A DNA stretch of 64,000 bases, taken from contig JAMWFC010000101.1 in the NCBI GenBank assembly GCA_027475525.1, positions 71,101 through 135,100 on the forward strand, given 5' to 3'. The DNA is from Macrolepiota albuminosa. Its lineage: Eukaryota; Basidiomycota; Agaricomycetes; Agaricales; Agaricaceae. The translations under genes and the position numbers were made by a program. Below the pieces are notes generated by a model that saw nothing but the letters and a program-made list of their open reading frames with translations, did no database searches and was not told the origin of the DNA. Of this stretch, positions 44,071-55,200 are shown piece by piece (position 1 is the first letter of the stretch; each line of letters starts with the position of its first letter).

Positions 44071-47000
44071 CTAGGACCCGGATGACGATGCTCCCGCAAC
44101 AGCGCCCGTCTCAGTCACCATTGCCTCCTCCTCCAGTGCGACGTTAATCGCGGGAGGGGGAGGCGCCGATTCCGTCCTCGGTGGGGTTATAGGCCCCTCG
44201 GCTGCAGGCGTGTCTACCACCATAGGCTCTGTTAGTGCGACGTTAATCGCTGAAGCGGTGGTGGTAAGCGTACCCTGCTCTGCCGTGCGTGGCAGGAGAT
44301 TGACCCGGCCTGGGTCCATGTCCGCTGCGGGCAGGTCATGCGCTGCCGAGCGTTTTAGGAGGTTGACCCGATTTGGGTCCATGCCAATCAAGTAATAGAG
44401 GCCATTGGCCTCAGGATTTTCCGGGAGCTTGCTCTCCTCGTGGTGCTTGAACATCAGACAATAGTGATCGTCTTCAGTCATCTCCCGCCATCCATCCCAT
44501 TGCGGGATTGCGGCGGGGGTGCCATACTTGGAGAGGCGCTCCATGCGCTCGTCGTCGACCTGCTTAAAGATGTCCATAGACATCGTGGGGGAATGGAACT
44601 GCTGTTCCAGGAAGACTACGCCGTACGTGTACGCATGGTCCACCCATTCCAGCGGAATCCGGTTGTGTAACAGGACGCGTAACGCGTCGTCGTCGGAGAA
44701 GTTCTGTGCATGGTTGTCGGGCACGTGAACTTGGTGAATTTCGAGCTGCGGCCCACGTTGGGGCTCAAATGGCTGCTCGGGGAACATGGCGTCATACGAG
44801 GCAATCGCCTCTCGATACAGCCCTGGTCAGGCCACAACGAGGGTCATGCGCCGTACGATCACCGGCTTGGTTGCGCTGTTAGCGCACAATGCTCGACATA
44901 AGGCGAACCCAAAGAGGGTCCGCCAGTGCATGCGGTAGGCATGATCCACGGCAATACCTTGATAGGTATTCTCCAGCCCAGGTTGGCCAAAGACCAGCGC
45001 GTACTGCGCTAGTTGGTCAAGGTCGAATGGTGTGGCTGGATCTTGAGCGCGCATTACGCGCAACGCCGTGGTGCCATCGTCTTTTGTGCGCAAAAAGCGC
45101 CCCGGAATGTGTCGTCGCTCGACAAGAGCGAGGTCGTCAGGGCCCTGCATCGGGTTGACGAGTTCTTGATACTGAGGCTCCTTCATCAGGAGCTGCATGG
45201 TTCGATCATGCAGAGCCTCCACTGTTTGCTGCGCGAACATCTGGAGCTCTGTGATCAACATATAGGCGACGATTCTGTCGCGCCGTGGGATGTTGTCAGG
45301 TTCCGCTGGATCGGGGGCTTTCCGGGAAAGCGACGCCCTTACGATGCGGACTTGATCTACGGATACTCGGGTGTCTGGAGCTCCGGGGCTAGGACTCCGG
45401 GGTTCAAGACGAGGACAGGGGTAATCCCGGGAGAGGGGACTAGAGTCCGGGGGTTTTGGATGAGAGTAGCTGAGAGTTAGAGGGGGTCGAGTCGTGAACC
45501 GGAGGTTCTAAGACGAGACCAAGTTAGTAACTTAAGAGTCGCGAAGTGCGTACCAAACTTATAGCACGCGAATACTAAGGCGTGCCAGTCGAAGCGTACC
45601 AAACGAGGCGTGCCAGTCAAACAGAGGGCACGCAATATCCAAGTAACAGTTATGCAAAGTAGGTAATATCAAGACTACCGAATACAACAAGGGACTACGC
45701 TATAAGTACTACGGGATCGGGTCTCGGGGTTCCGGGATGTCTGGGATGGGTTCCGGGGGTTATTGAGTAGCGGCAGGGGCTGTATACCGGGATCGCGCGT
45801 GTGGGGCGCGCGATCAATTGGCGCGGATGGAGCCGTGATGCGTGATGCGTGATGGCCGGCACGAGTCGCGTGATCTGATCGTTGATCGGGGCTGGTGATG
45901 GCTGATGGCGGTCCTTGATGCGCGTGATGGCGGTGTCGGCGGTCGTGATGGCGGGGCGTGTCCTGTGGGGTCGGATGGCTGATGGCGGTCCTTGATGCGC
46001 GTGATGGCGGTGTCGGCGGTCGTGATGGCGGGGCGTGTCCTGTGGGGTCGGGAGGGAGGGTCCCGGAGGGTGTTCCGGGGGTGTCCCGGGGTGGGCCCGG
46101 AGGGGAGGGGTCGTGACAGATGTGCACATTAGCATAATACTTGTAGAGCCGGTCCAGCTCTAGAGGGGTGCGGGGGAGACCGCGTGGGGCATGCTTGTAT
46201 ACAATCGTGCCCGGGATGTGGGCAGGATGGCCAGAGGAATATTCATATGACGCCGCTCTATTGGCGTCAGCTCCCATCAACACCGTATTCGTGGCATACG
46301 AATAATAGGTGCAATGGCTGAGTGCTCCTCTAAAGCACGAGTTCATTCGCTCGACATCGAGCGGACCCCACACCTTCACCCCCAAGCCATCGGGGATCCT
46401 CCCCGAACATTCGTCCTCGGCCCTCGACTTCTGGGCCTTTAGTTCCTTGGCGTGAATCGCCTTCTTCTTTGCAATGCGCTTATTGCGCGCTACTCGTTGG
46501 AATCGGGCTGCGGCCGATTCCCCCTCCTCCCCGTCCTCCTCCTGCTCCGAGCTCGACTCTCCATAGTCGCTCTCGTCGGACAGGGATGGTACCGGGTTTT
46601 TGCCTTTATCAGGCCTAGTCTTCCCCCTTGAGGTCGCCACCAGACCATCATACTGCTCCGGCGTACGGGGGTCTGGGGTCAAGACGACCACGGGATACTT
46701 TGCTGGAGGGGCGCCACCAGACCATCATACTGCTCCGGCGTACGGGGGTCTGGGGTCAAGACGACCACGGGATACTTTGCTGGAGGGGCCGGTACAAACA
46801 CCGGCAACATAAACAACATCTGGACTTCTCCTGCTCGTGCGGGAATGCCAGCAGGAAAGAGTATAACCTCCAATTTGGAGGCATCGAGGGGCGGCTTGCG
46901 GCCGCGACGCTGACGAGACGGCCCCGACTTGGTCAGGGCAGACGGTTCTGGTTGTGGCTGAGCCACTGGAGGGGCAGGCGCATTTCGCGCCAGAGTATTC

Positions 47001-47926
47001 CCTCCAGGCCCAGCGCGATGAGTAACAGTAACGGGCGCTCTTGGCGCCACAGCGACGGGTTTGGACCCCCTAGGTGGGGCCCGAGATGATGCGGGTTCCC
47101 GCTGACCCAAGGACAGACCTGCCAAGGGTTCACTGACGGCAGCCAGCGACTCTGACGAGGCCTGCGGGCCCGACTCGGGTAGCCGCGATGACAAAGCCAC
47201 GGGCTGAGGAGGCTGCTCCTGGCACGCGAATTGCGCTTCCGACGACATCCTTGCCTGTGGAGGAACGACCGGTCGACTGGGCTGATATCTCGCCCTCTTG
47301 ACCTCAGCGGTCGATTCCTCACTCGTGGCGATTTTGCGCTTAGACGCGCGGTCGATCTGCTCCAGCGCTGCGACGCGCTGCCTCTTCATCAGCTCGATCT
47401 GATCGAGCAGTCCCTCCATTACCATTACGGCCAAACTGTCCTGCAGAAAGGACGCAGTTGCAGGGACTGGCTGTCCCGCTGCTTCCAGTCTGCCCAACAA
47501 CACATCTGACCCAGCTACACTCTGCGCTTGTGGCGCAGGCTCCTCATACGATTCTGCTGCGGGCCGATGAGCCCATGGAACTGACGGCGGCCCCGTCACC
47601 ACACCCGCATACGTCGGATACGACGCAGACGGGCGTGAGGACGGTTCCTGATAGTACCGTTCTCGACGCAAGCTATCCTCCGGGCGCCCATAGCGCCCAT
47701 CATCATTGATCTCCATCTCTTGCGAGTGGAGGGGTGTTTGGTAGGGGAGCGGCTCCTCGCGGCCCGGATAGGCCACGCCCGCTGACTGCAACTGACTCGC
47801 CGCCGGATATGGCGGCTGCCTCTGAAACTGGGGAAACTGGGATGACGTCTGTATATTCGGGGGTCTCCCCCCTCCACTAGAGCCTTGCCGGCTCTGATCA
47901 CCCTTTTGCGGCCCCCAATAGGCCAT
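44071..47926 (-). pseudogene. Extra ORF3 of copy A, unknown conserved protein
   Basis: Roughly 1,000 codons downstream of integrase, in a different frame and with its own ATG (MAYWGPQKGDQSR). The N third is Pro/Gln/Ser-rich. Then come a coiled-coil-like segment (EGLLDQIELMKRQRVAALEQ), a basic stretch (KKKAIHAKELKAQKSRAEDE), and a conserved C half: NSCFRGALSHCTYYSYATNT, IVYKHAPRGLPRTPLELDRL, EALHDRTMQLLMKEPQYQEL, HAYRMHWRTLFGFAL, GVVFLEQQFHSPTMSMDIFK, GLYYLIGMDPNRVNLL. Breaks: a 77-bp duplication at 46,636-46,789, the solo LTR at 45,294, and an in-frame TGA at 44,827-44,829. No domain is recognised. It is not envelope-like: no signal peptide or membrane span. A homologue lies in copy B. Role unknown. 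Confidence 0.75.
45294..46118. mobile_element. Solo LTR of the chromovirus family, inside ORF3 of copy A
   Basis: 825 bp, TGTCAGGTTCC...GTCGTGACA, close to the LTR at 17,819-18,634 with scattered, mostly transition differences. It is flanked by a perfect 5-bp duplication GATGT (45,289-45,293 and 46,119-46,123). Removing it with one GATGT joins ORF3 in frame (YKYYANVHIC to ...RRDRIVAYMLITELQMFAQQ). A complete chromovirus must once have been here and left by LTR recombination. It carries one 77-bp duplication (45,897-46,050). Confidence 0.95.
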
Positions 47927-48227
47927 TCTAAAGCGACACGTAGACTACGTGTATTGGGACTGTGCCGGCTCTGATCACCCTTTTGCAGCCCCCAATAGGC
48001 CATTCTAAAGCGACACGTAGACTACGTGTATTGGGACGGGGAAAGAAAGAAAAAAACAATCTCCCAACTCCGCCAGTGGTGTAAACAACCACAAACACAC
48101 GCCACCCGGCGCCGTGTCGGCGATCATAATCACGTAACAGTTACAATCACAGCCACAATTAGTGGCCACCCGGTTAGTTACCGGCAATCAAAGTGGACTT
48201 CGTCCACATTCCACCACCACACGCGCA

Positions 48228-49949
48228 TTACGCGCGTTTTGCTAGTTGCTGAGGGCGTTTCACGCCCTGCAGCTCTAGATACCTATCCATCGCTGCAAGG
48301 TCTTTGCAGTTTACTAGCGGTTTCCAGGTAGTATCACCTAAGCTCCACCTTACCTCGAATTCGAGGCTTCCCCTTGTCCAACGATGACCTATCAGGTCAT
48401 CTACGAACCACTCCTGGTCATTACCAGTTCCAAAATCATACGGCTCCGGAGTTGCTCGATTAGGAAAGAGCGCATCACTACTGGCCATATACGGTCGCAA
48501 TAGCGACACATGAAATTTGGGGACTATCCTGCGCGCTTGCAGCGCATGGGGTAGTTCCAGCACGTAGTTAGACATGCTCGGCTCCGCTTCAAGGACCTTA
48601 TACGGTCCAATCCACTTTGGACACAACTTACTCGCTCTGCCTTTCGGCAGGTTTAGGTTCTTCGTAGAAAGGTACACTAGGTTCCCTTTCTCGATTTCTG
48701 GTTCCTCGCGTCTGCGATTATTCGCATGTTTGGTTTGCCAGACGCGCGATTCTATAATCGCATCATGGGCATCTGCCAGATTCCTTAGCGCGTTGCGTGC
48801 AAACTGCTTGACCCCCACATGAATAACTTCGTCCGTACGAAGTTCACAAATCATGGATGGCATGTAGCCATTGTTGAGTTCAAAGGGTGAGTACCCTGTG
48901 GTTTCCGATATACTCGCGTTTATCGCGAATTCCACGAGTGGACATCTATCCACCCAGTCCTTCTGATCAGGACGTACGAACGCTCGCAAGATTTGCGCAA
49001 TATTTCTATTCGCACGTTCCGTTTGACCATCCGTTTGCGGATGAAACGATGTCGACATGAGCAACTTTGCTCCCAGCAGCTTGTGCAACTCCTTCCACCA
49101 TTTGGAAGTAAACTTAGCATCTCGATCGCTCACGATCGAGCTGGGCAGCCCATGGAGACGTACTATCTCCTTGAGATAGATCCACAACAAGTCTGACGCG
49201 GTCATGGTGGTTCTCACCAGAATGAGATGGACCATACTGGTCATTCTGCAGATCACTACCCACAGGTAGTTAAAGCCTTTCGACTCGGGGAACGGACCTA
49301 TAAAGTCCATCCCAATTGAATCCCAAGGTTTGACCGGGATGGGTAGCGAATGCAGCTTTCCCGGTGGCTTCAAAGTCGACACTTTCGACTGTTGACATAG
49401 CTCGCATGTCGAGCAGAATTGGCTCGTCTCTTTGGCCATTTGCGGCCACCAGTACCAGCGTCGCACATAGTCCAGCGTTTTCTGAGTTCCGAAGTGGCCC
49501 ACTACTTTATGGGCCTGGTCCAGGATAGTCGTAATCAACGACCTCTCCCGGGGAATGCAGATGACTTTGGACCCCATGGGTCTGGTAAGGTAGACAAGCT
49601 GCTGCTCCGTCCTGAAGCGCGGATGCGCTTGGATATTGTTCAGAATCTCTACGAAGAGATTATCATCCTTGTATCCTTGCTGGATACGTGTGCGGAATTG
49701 CGCATTGCCTAAGTCGGCCGGTGCAGGCGTATGGTCCTGTGACTCCAGCGCTTGCTGGAGCGTCATATCAGTACCTCTCATAGGCGCCTCTTGCCTCGCC
49801 TCTTCCCTTGGCTGAGGGGCCTCATGGTCCACTAGCACCTGAGCTTTGATATCGCGAGTCTCTCGCTGCTCCTGCAGTCGCTTACTGCGACGTGTTTCCT
49901 GCGCTCGCATGGCGTGTAACTCGACCCTATGTTCCCTGATTTCATGGAA
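48228..49949 (-). CDS. Integrase of copy A
   Basis: 560 residues from the ATG at 49,910, in frame with RT-RNase H and separated from it by a TGA at 49,950-49,952. Zinc domain AHKVVGHFGTQKTLDYVRRW and CSTCELCQQSK. Catalytic core KPWDSIGMDFIGPFPESK (Asp), SSIVSDRDAKFTSKWW (Asp), FHPQTDGQTERANRNI (Glu). C-terminal part: KLCPKWIGPYKVLEAEPS, then EFEVRWSLGDTTWKPL and LAAMDRYLELQG, a diverged chromodomain-like end. The frame is uninterrupted. Copy B reads TGG (Trp) where copy A has the TGA, so RT and integrase were probably one polypeptide and the stop is a recent G-to-A change. Confidence 0.9.
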   Translation of the reverse strand, partial: FHEIREHRVELHAMRAQETRRSKRLQEQRETRDIKAQVLVDHEAPQPREEARQEAPMRGTDMTLQQALESQDHTPAPADLGNAQFRTRIQQGYKDDNLFVEILNNIQAHPRFRTEQQLVYLTRPMGSKVICIPRERSLITTILDQAHKVVGHFGTQKTLDYVRRWYWWPQMAKETSQFCSTCELCQQSKVSTLKPPGKLHSLPIPVKPWDSIGMDFIGPFPESKGFNYLWVVICRMTSMVHLILVRTTMTASDLLWIYLKEIVRLHGLPSSIVSDRDAKFTSKWWKELHKLLGAKLLMSTSFHPQTDGQTERANRNIAQILRAFVRPDQKDWVDRCPLVEFAINASISETTGYSPFELNNGYMPSMICELRTDEVIHVGVKQFARNALRNLADAHDAIIESRVWQTKHANNRRREEPEIEKGNLVYLSTKNLNLPKGRASKLCPKWIGPYKVLEAEPSMSNYVLELPHALQARRIVPKFHVSLLRPYMASSDALFPNRATPEPYDFGTGNDQEWFVDDLIGHRWTRGSLEFEVRWSLGDTTWKPLVNCKDLAAMDRYLELQGVKRPQQLAKRA

Positions 49950-49952
49950 TCA

Positions 49953-52207
49953 ATGCAGAGGCAAATCCTCGCCCTCTGGGTCAATACGTTTGTCCGCCTG
50001 GACATAGTCATGCGCGTCATGGACGTCATCTCGAGTATCACTCTTGAAATATCGAGATAGGCAATCCGCCACTTTGTTCAATTCACCTTTTACATAGGTG
50101 ATGTCGAACTGGTACCGCGACATGTAGTCAATCCAGCGACGTTGTCGCAGAGACAGGTGCACCTGAGTCTTGAAGAACTCTAGTGCTTTGTGATCCGTGA
50201 TAATATGGATCTTATATCCCATCAGTTTATCCTCCCACTTTAGGAGGGCTTCCAGTATTGCGAGTGTTTCTAACTCGTGCACAGCATAATTCTGCTGAGC
50301 AGCAGTGAATTTACGGGACATAAATCCCGCTGGTCGGCAAGTCTGCCATGTTTTACCCTGGCCAAACATGGCCCCAACCCCAGTCTTCGACGCATCGCAA
50401 ATGAGCCAGATGGGCTCGTCGATGCGTGGGTCAATTGGCCGGATGACCGGCGTTTTCGCGCATATGCGCTTAATCATCTCAAAACACTGCTGATGCAGCG
50501 GTCTCCAATGAAACGGTGACCCATTCTGGGTCATGGCCATAAGTGGCCCAGTGTATGCAGTGACGTCTGGCAAGAAATTGCCAATATAGTTCACCAGTCC
50601 GACAAATCGTTGGATATCATTATATGTGCGTGGAGTACGCCACTCTCGGATTCGGTCGAGCTTATCCGTATCAGGATGAATGCCCTTCTCGTCAATGACG
50701 TGACCGAGACAATCTATACTCGTTGCGTACAACTCGCACTTCTTCCATTTGAGATAGAGGCTGGCCTTCCGTAGTCGTTCAAATACAACTCGTAGGTGCT
50801 GCTCATGCTCCTCAATGGAGTCAGAAAATATGAATATATCGTCTAAATAGACGTGCATAAACTTCCCGATTACATCTCGGAAGATTGAGGTCATTAACCT
50901 CTGAAATGTCGCCGGTGCATTACAATCACCAATCTGCATGATGTTACTCACGAACGTCCCCATCAGGGACGAGAACAGTGTCTTCGGTATGTCCTCTTCG
51001 CGGATGCGAACCTGCTCGTACGTGTCTGTGAGGTCGATTTTCGACCGATACTTCGCTGTCGCAACATCTTCTCGTATCACTTCCTGATCTGGAAGAGGTG
51101 TTACATCCTTGACGGTATTATCATTGCGCTGTCGCGCATCCAATGCCGTCCGCAACGTTCCATCCTTCTTGGGGATACAAAGCAATGGTGCAGCTTGCAC
51201 CGCTGGTCGTGGTTCCCACCACTTCGCGTTTATGTATCTATTCGTCTTTTCACGAAGTTGATCCTGAAGTGCTCGCGGGCAGCGAGGCAAATGATACTTG
51301 TACTGCTTGTTATCGTCAATGAGGTTGATCTCATGATTAACCTCCTGCCACGGAGGAAGCTCCTCCTTCGTTCCATTGACGATATCAGCGAACTCCCGTT
51401 GCCATTGCTGGCGCAATCGAGGAATATCCTCCTCTGTAAGGCTCAAAGCCTTGCCTTTTCCTTTGGCTATGCGTGCTATACGCGGTTGAACCTTTGGTTC
51501 AAATCGCTCCCATAAGGCACGTACGTGCTCCTCTGTGAGGTCTCCCGGATTCAACCTTACAACCGGTTGTTTCCTCGTCGTACTCGCCGACGACTGCACA
51601 CTCCTCGCCTTCAGTAAGAATCCGTCACATATGATATCCACTGTTTCGGATATCTCGTCCTCTCGTGCGTAACAGTACACTTCTCCCATCTGGGTCGCTT
51701 GCCCACTTCCCATAGCCTGCGTCACCATTGACGCTACCAGCTCGTTCCACTGTACACTTCTCCCATCTGGGTCGCTTGCCCACTTCCCATAGCCTGCGTC
51801 ACCATTGACGCTACCAGCTCGTTCCACTCCCGTGGCATTCGTGGGTCATACGCCCATTGCACTCCTGGCCGAGGCACTGGTCGATCCATTAGCGACCTAG
51901 TGCTACCCACAGTTCCCATCGTACTGTATCCCTCGTCCTTGACGAGATCCTCCACCTTTACTCAAGAGCTAGTCGGCTGGCATTCCAGCGACTCCACCAC
52001 GTGTTTACTACGCTCATTCTTGCACTGCACAGCCTGTTTAGGCTTTCCATTGGTACACCCAGTCACATCCGGGTGCTTCCCCTCCTTCAGAGTTCCTTGA
52101 AACTCTTCCTCAGTCATCAGTATAGCCGGCGAATCAGCCGGCAGGCTTTTCGGTGGGGCCTGTTCGTCCTCCACCTCCTGAACAGTCGCTCTCCTGCGAC
52201 CATCTAG
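49953..52207 (-). pseudogene. Reverse transcriptase-RNase H of copy A with leader
   Basis: In the same frame as Gag-protease, after the stop at 52,208. The leader (VEDEQAPPKSLPADSPAILM...) has an in-frame TGA at 51,962-51,964 and a 77-bp duplication (51,675-51,828, MPREWNELVASMVTQAMGSG written twice). RT: RSKIDLTDTYEQVRIREEDI (Asp), NIMQIGDCNAPATFQRLMTS, MHVYLDDIFIFSDS (Y-L-D-D). RNase H: PIWLICDASKTGVGAMF (Asp), ETLAILEALLKWEDKLMGY (Glu), IHIITDHKALEFF (Asp), NKVADCLSRYF. All catalytic residues are present. It ends at the TGA 49,950. Confidence 0.85.
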
Positions 52208-52210
52208 TCA
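52205..52210 (-). promoter_or_regulatory. Candidate readthrough stop between Gag-protease and Pol (copy A)
   Basis: The frame reads AAC TGA CTA GAT. UGA followed by CUA(G) is an established leaky stop context. The frame continues open behind it for about 80 codons. Copy B has AAT TAA CTA TGC at the homologous position (42,843-42,848), with the next codons homologous as well. Confidence 0.55.
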
Positions 52211-55200
52211 GTTGCGCTCATCACGCCGCTTCTCAGTTGCGCGGTAGCGCCTCAAACGACCATCTGTATCGTTCAACACCACTTTCTTCGCCTTCAGCGG
52301 TGTACCATTCACAACGACCATGTCGTTCACGAAATCCAGCGACACCTTGTTCTTATGCATGAACGGCGTACCAATAATCATGTCATAGCGATCAAAATTC
52401 GCTATATCCACGTATTCCTTCGTCGACGTTCCTGACGTCTTTATTCTCACCTCCGCGCCAAACTGCACCATAGCGCGACTCCCCACAGTCCCCAGCTGGA
52501 GCATCAAGGGCTCCTCCAGTTCATGAACGCGAATCGCGTTGACATGAGCAAACTGGGGCGTAATGCCCGTAGTGGTACTCCCGGAGTCCCACAACGTCCA
52601 TGCCGGATGTCCGTTGACATCAACATACGTGACCAGGCACTCCTTCTCTTCAGGAGTATAGTGTGGCCGCTGCAACTTATTAGTTGCCTTCTGCAGGGTT
52701 ATGCGTCTCATTCGGACGCGCTGATCTCCACGGCACTCCGTCAGTGCAAACAGGTGTTCCTCCTCGTCATCACAAGTATAGTAGTCGCTGTCGTACACAT
52801 CCACTGCGACGTATTCATCGCCATCAATCTGGACGCTCTCAGCGTCATCCACTTCCGACCCGTCAGCCTCTGCTTGCAGCTCCTCCTCGGTTTCCTCGAC
52901 GATTTCATCGTCCTCGTCGTCACTGACGACATCGCTCGGTGCCGCAGCCGTATGGGCCGCTCGGATGTGTGCCTTAGGAGGGGCGGGGCACTCCTTAGCA
53001 AAGTGCCCGCTCCTGCCACAATTGTAGCACGCTGAGGGGTCCCCGGCAGGCCTTCTCTGGCCCACTCCTGGAACTCCAGCAGTTTTACCCGCCATACGCG
53101 CTGCAGGCGCCACTACTCCTCTTGGTGCTACTTGATTCTGACCCGAAACGGGTCGACTGTCCTTCGCTGGCAATTGTCCAGCAGGTTTCGATCGAGGCCG
53201 TTGGCCTCCAGGAATTGTCTTGCGAACCACGAATCGCGGATTGCGATTGTTCTCCATCTCCGTCCGCTTGGCTAGGAAGGTTCCCACCTTCACTGCCTGA
53301 CGGTTCACTGGTCCTCGGCGTGAACTACGCTGCTCATAATGGTTTGCAGTCCGTGTTGACTGCTCATAACGGATGGCATACGCCAAAAATTCAGTCACAG
53401 TATTGACCTCCGGAGACAAGTTATCGTCGCGTATCAACGCTCTCCTCATGTCTGCGGGTATTCCGTCCAGGAATGTCTCGCAGATAGTGTATTCGTCTGG
53501 ATAGATGGCCATATTCTGTGCATGACCCACCAGGTCATCATAAAAGGTCTGGACGCCAGTCTTAGCGTCATACACTGCCTTTCTAAAGGCATCGCGAGCT
53601 TCCTGCATCGTAGCAGCGTTAACGAACCAATTATACAGTCCTATCAGGACCTCTTTAAATGTCCAGTGCGATTTGTCGCGATTAATGTGGAGAACATGGC
53701 GACGGAACCAATTCCGAGCCTCTCCTTCCATAAATTCGTGTAGCACAAATATCCTTTCCTGGTCCATGTCGTCTCCACCATAGCAGCAGGCTGCGAGGTG
53801 GTAGCACACGTCCATGGCCCAGTCCTCCAGTTGCGAGAACCTATGTCCTCCAGCGTACGCACGTATGTGCTTACCATCGGATTTACGGGGGCTTACCCCA
53901 GCAGGGAACTTAAATCTGACTCCAAGGGAGTCATCCACCAGACGAGTGAGGCAGTCATGCATATGATCCATATGGATCCTGACCGCTTCATTCATTCCCG
54001 GCGTAGTTTCACGCAAATCATGAGGTGCGGGCATTGAAAATGCCCGAGGACTGCGAAACAGGTGCTCATTGACCACTCTTTCCGGCCGTGCGGTGGGCTG
54101 TTGCCTCACTTGTTGCTCTGCTGGTAATCCACCAGCCTGCCTGCCCCTGTCACGACGATTATTATCGTCCTGATCGTCATTCCTACGATCACGATCTCCA
54201 CCGTCGTGATTGCGACGATTTGGCTCCCTCCGTTCGTAGTGACCACTACTGTCGTCACTACCACCCGGATCTCTGTCCGGTTCAGCAGTCCGAGCCGCGA
54301 ATTGTCGCCGCATGTCATCGACAGGCGTTATGCCCTCACGCCCTTCAAAGACTACCCCCTGGTCGTCAATGAACGACTCACCATGATCGCGCAAGTCCTG
54401 GTTGCGTATCCTTTGGTAATTGACGCGTTCATTCCAGTTGTCCACTAGGTGGACGCATCGCACTATGCGTCGTGGTCGCGTTCGCTCCTCAAGAATGTGG
54501 ACTTCGTCCACCTCTTCCTTGATTGTAACTTGCTTACGAGGTGTCTTAACCTCCTGCACTGCAAGTGCTGCCTCTGGCTCTGCCGGAGTCGTTGTTACAG
54601 TCTCCACCTCAGACAATGCCTGCTGAGGCACTCCGCTAACAATGCGTTGACGGTTTGCGGCGTTCTGGCGCCGAATGTAGTCTTGCTGAGACTCATCAGC
54701 CTGACGAGGCGCATTGAGCAATTCCATCGCGTCCGCGATTAGTGGCGCTCGTCTGCGCACACTCATCTCACATTCTACGGAGTCGGCTGGAGTAGCCGTT
54801 GAGACTGCTGACCCTCGCGCCGCTTTGCGCTTAAGGTATTCCACTACTTCGAGTTCGAAGATGCGCACAAACAATTCGATATATTCACTCGAATCTGCAC
54901 GGGGTACATCGTGGCTCCTAGCCGCCAGCAACTGTAAGTGCTTCACTACATAAAGCTGAAGACGCTTTCGCGTCGATTCCTTCACGACCGCCGGATATCG
55001 GTCCAATACTAGCTGCAACTGGATAGATAAGGTCGAATGCGACCTTTTGCTTTCCTCATCATCTGAGGACTCCAACTCGGACTCTAAGTCCATAACTCTC
55101 CTGAGGCCGTCATGCCTCACTTGCGGCTGTTTGCCGGCTCGTCGGTGCAACTCTGGACTTCCAGGCGTTGTTAACGCCTTGTCCAACCTTACGACATTGT

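Noticed and set aside
44827..44829. In-frame TGA in ORF3 as a readthrough signal like the one at 52,208
   Set aside because: The context is TGA CCA, not CTA. I could not find the equivalent position in copy B, and a simple CGA-to-TGA transition explains it.
51962..51964. Second in-frame TGA in the Pol leader as programmed
   Set aside because: TGA GTA is not a known leaky context and I see no matching stop at a matching place in copy B; probably a point mutation.
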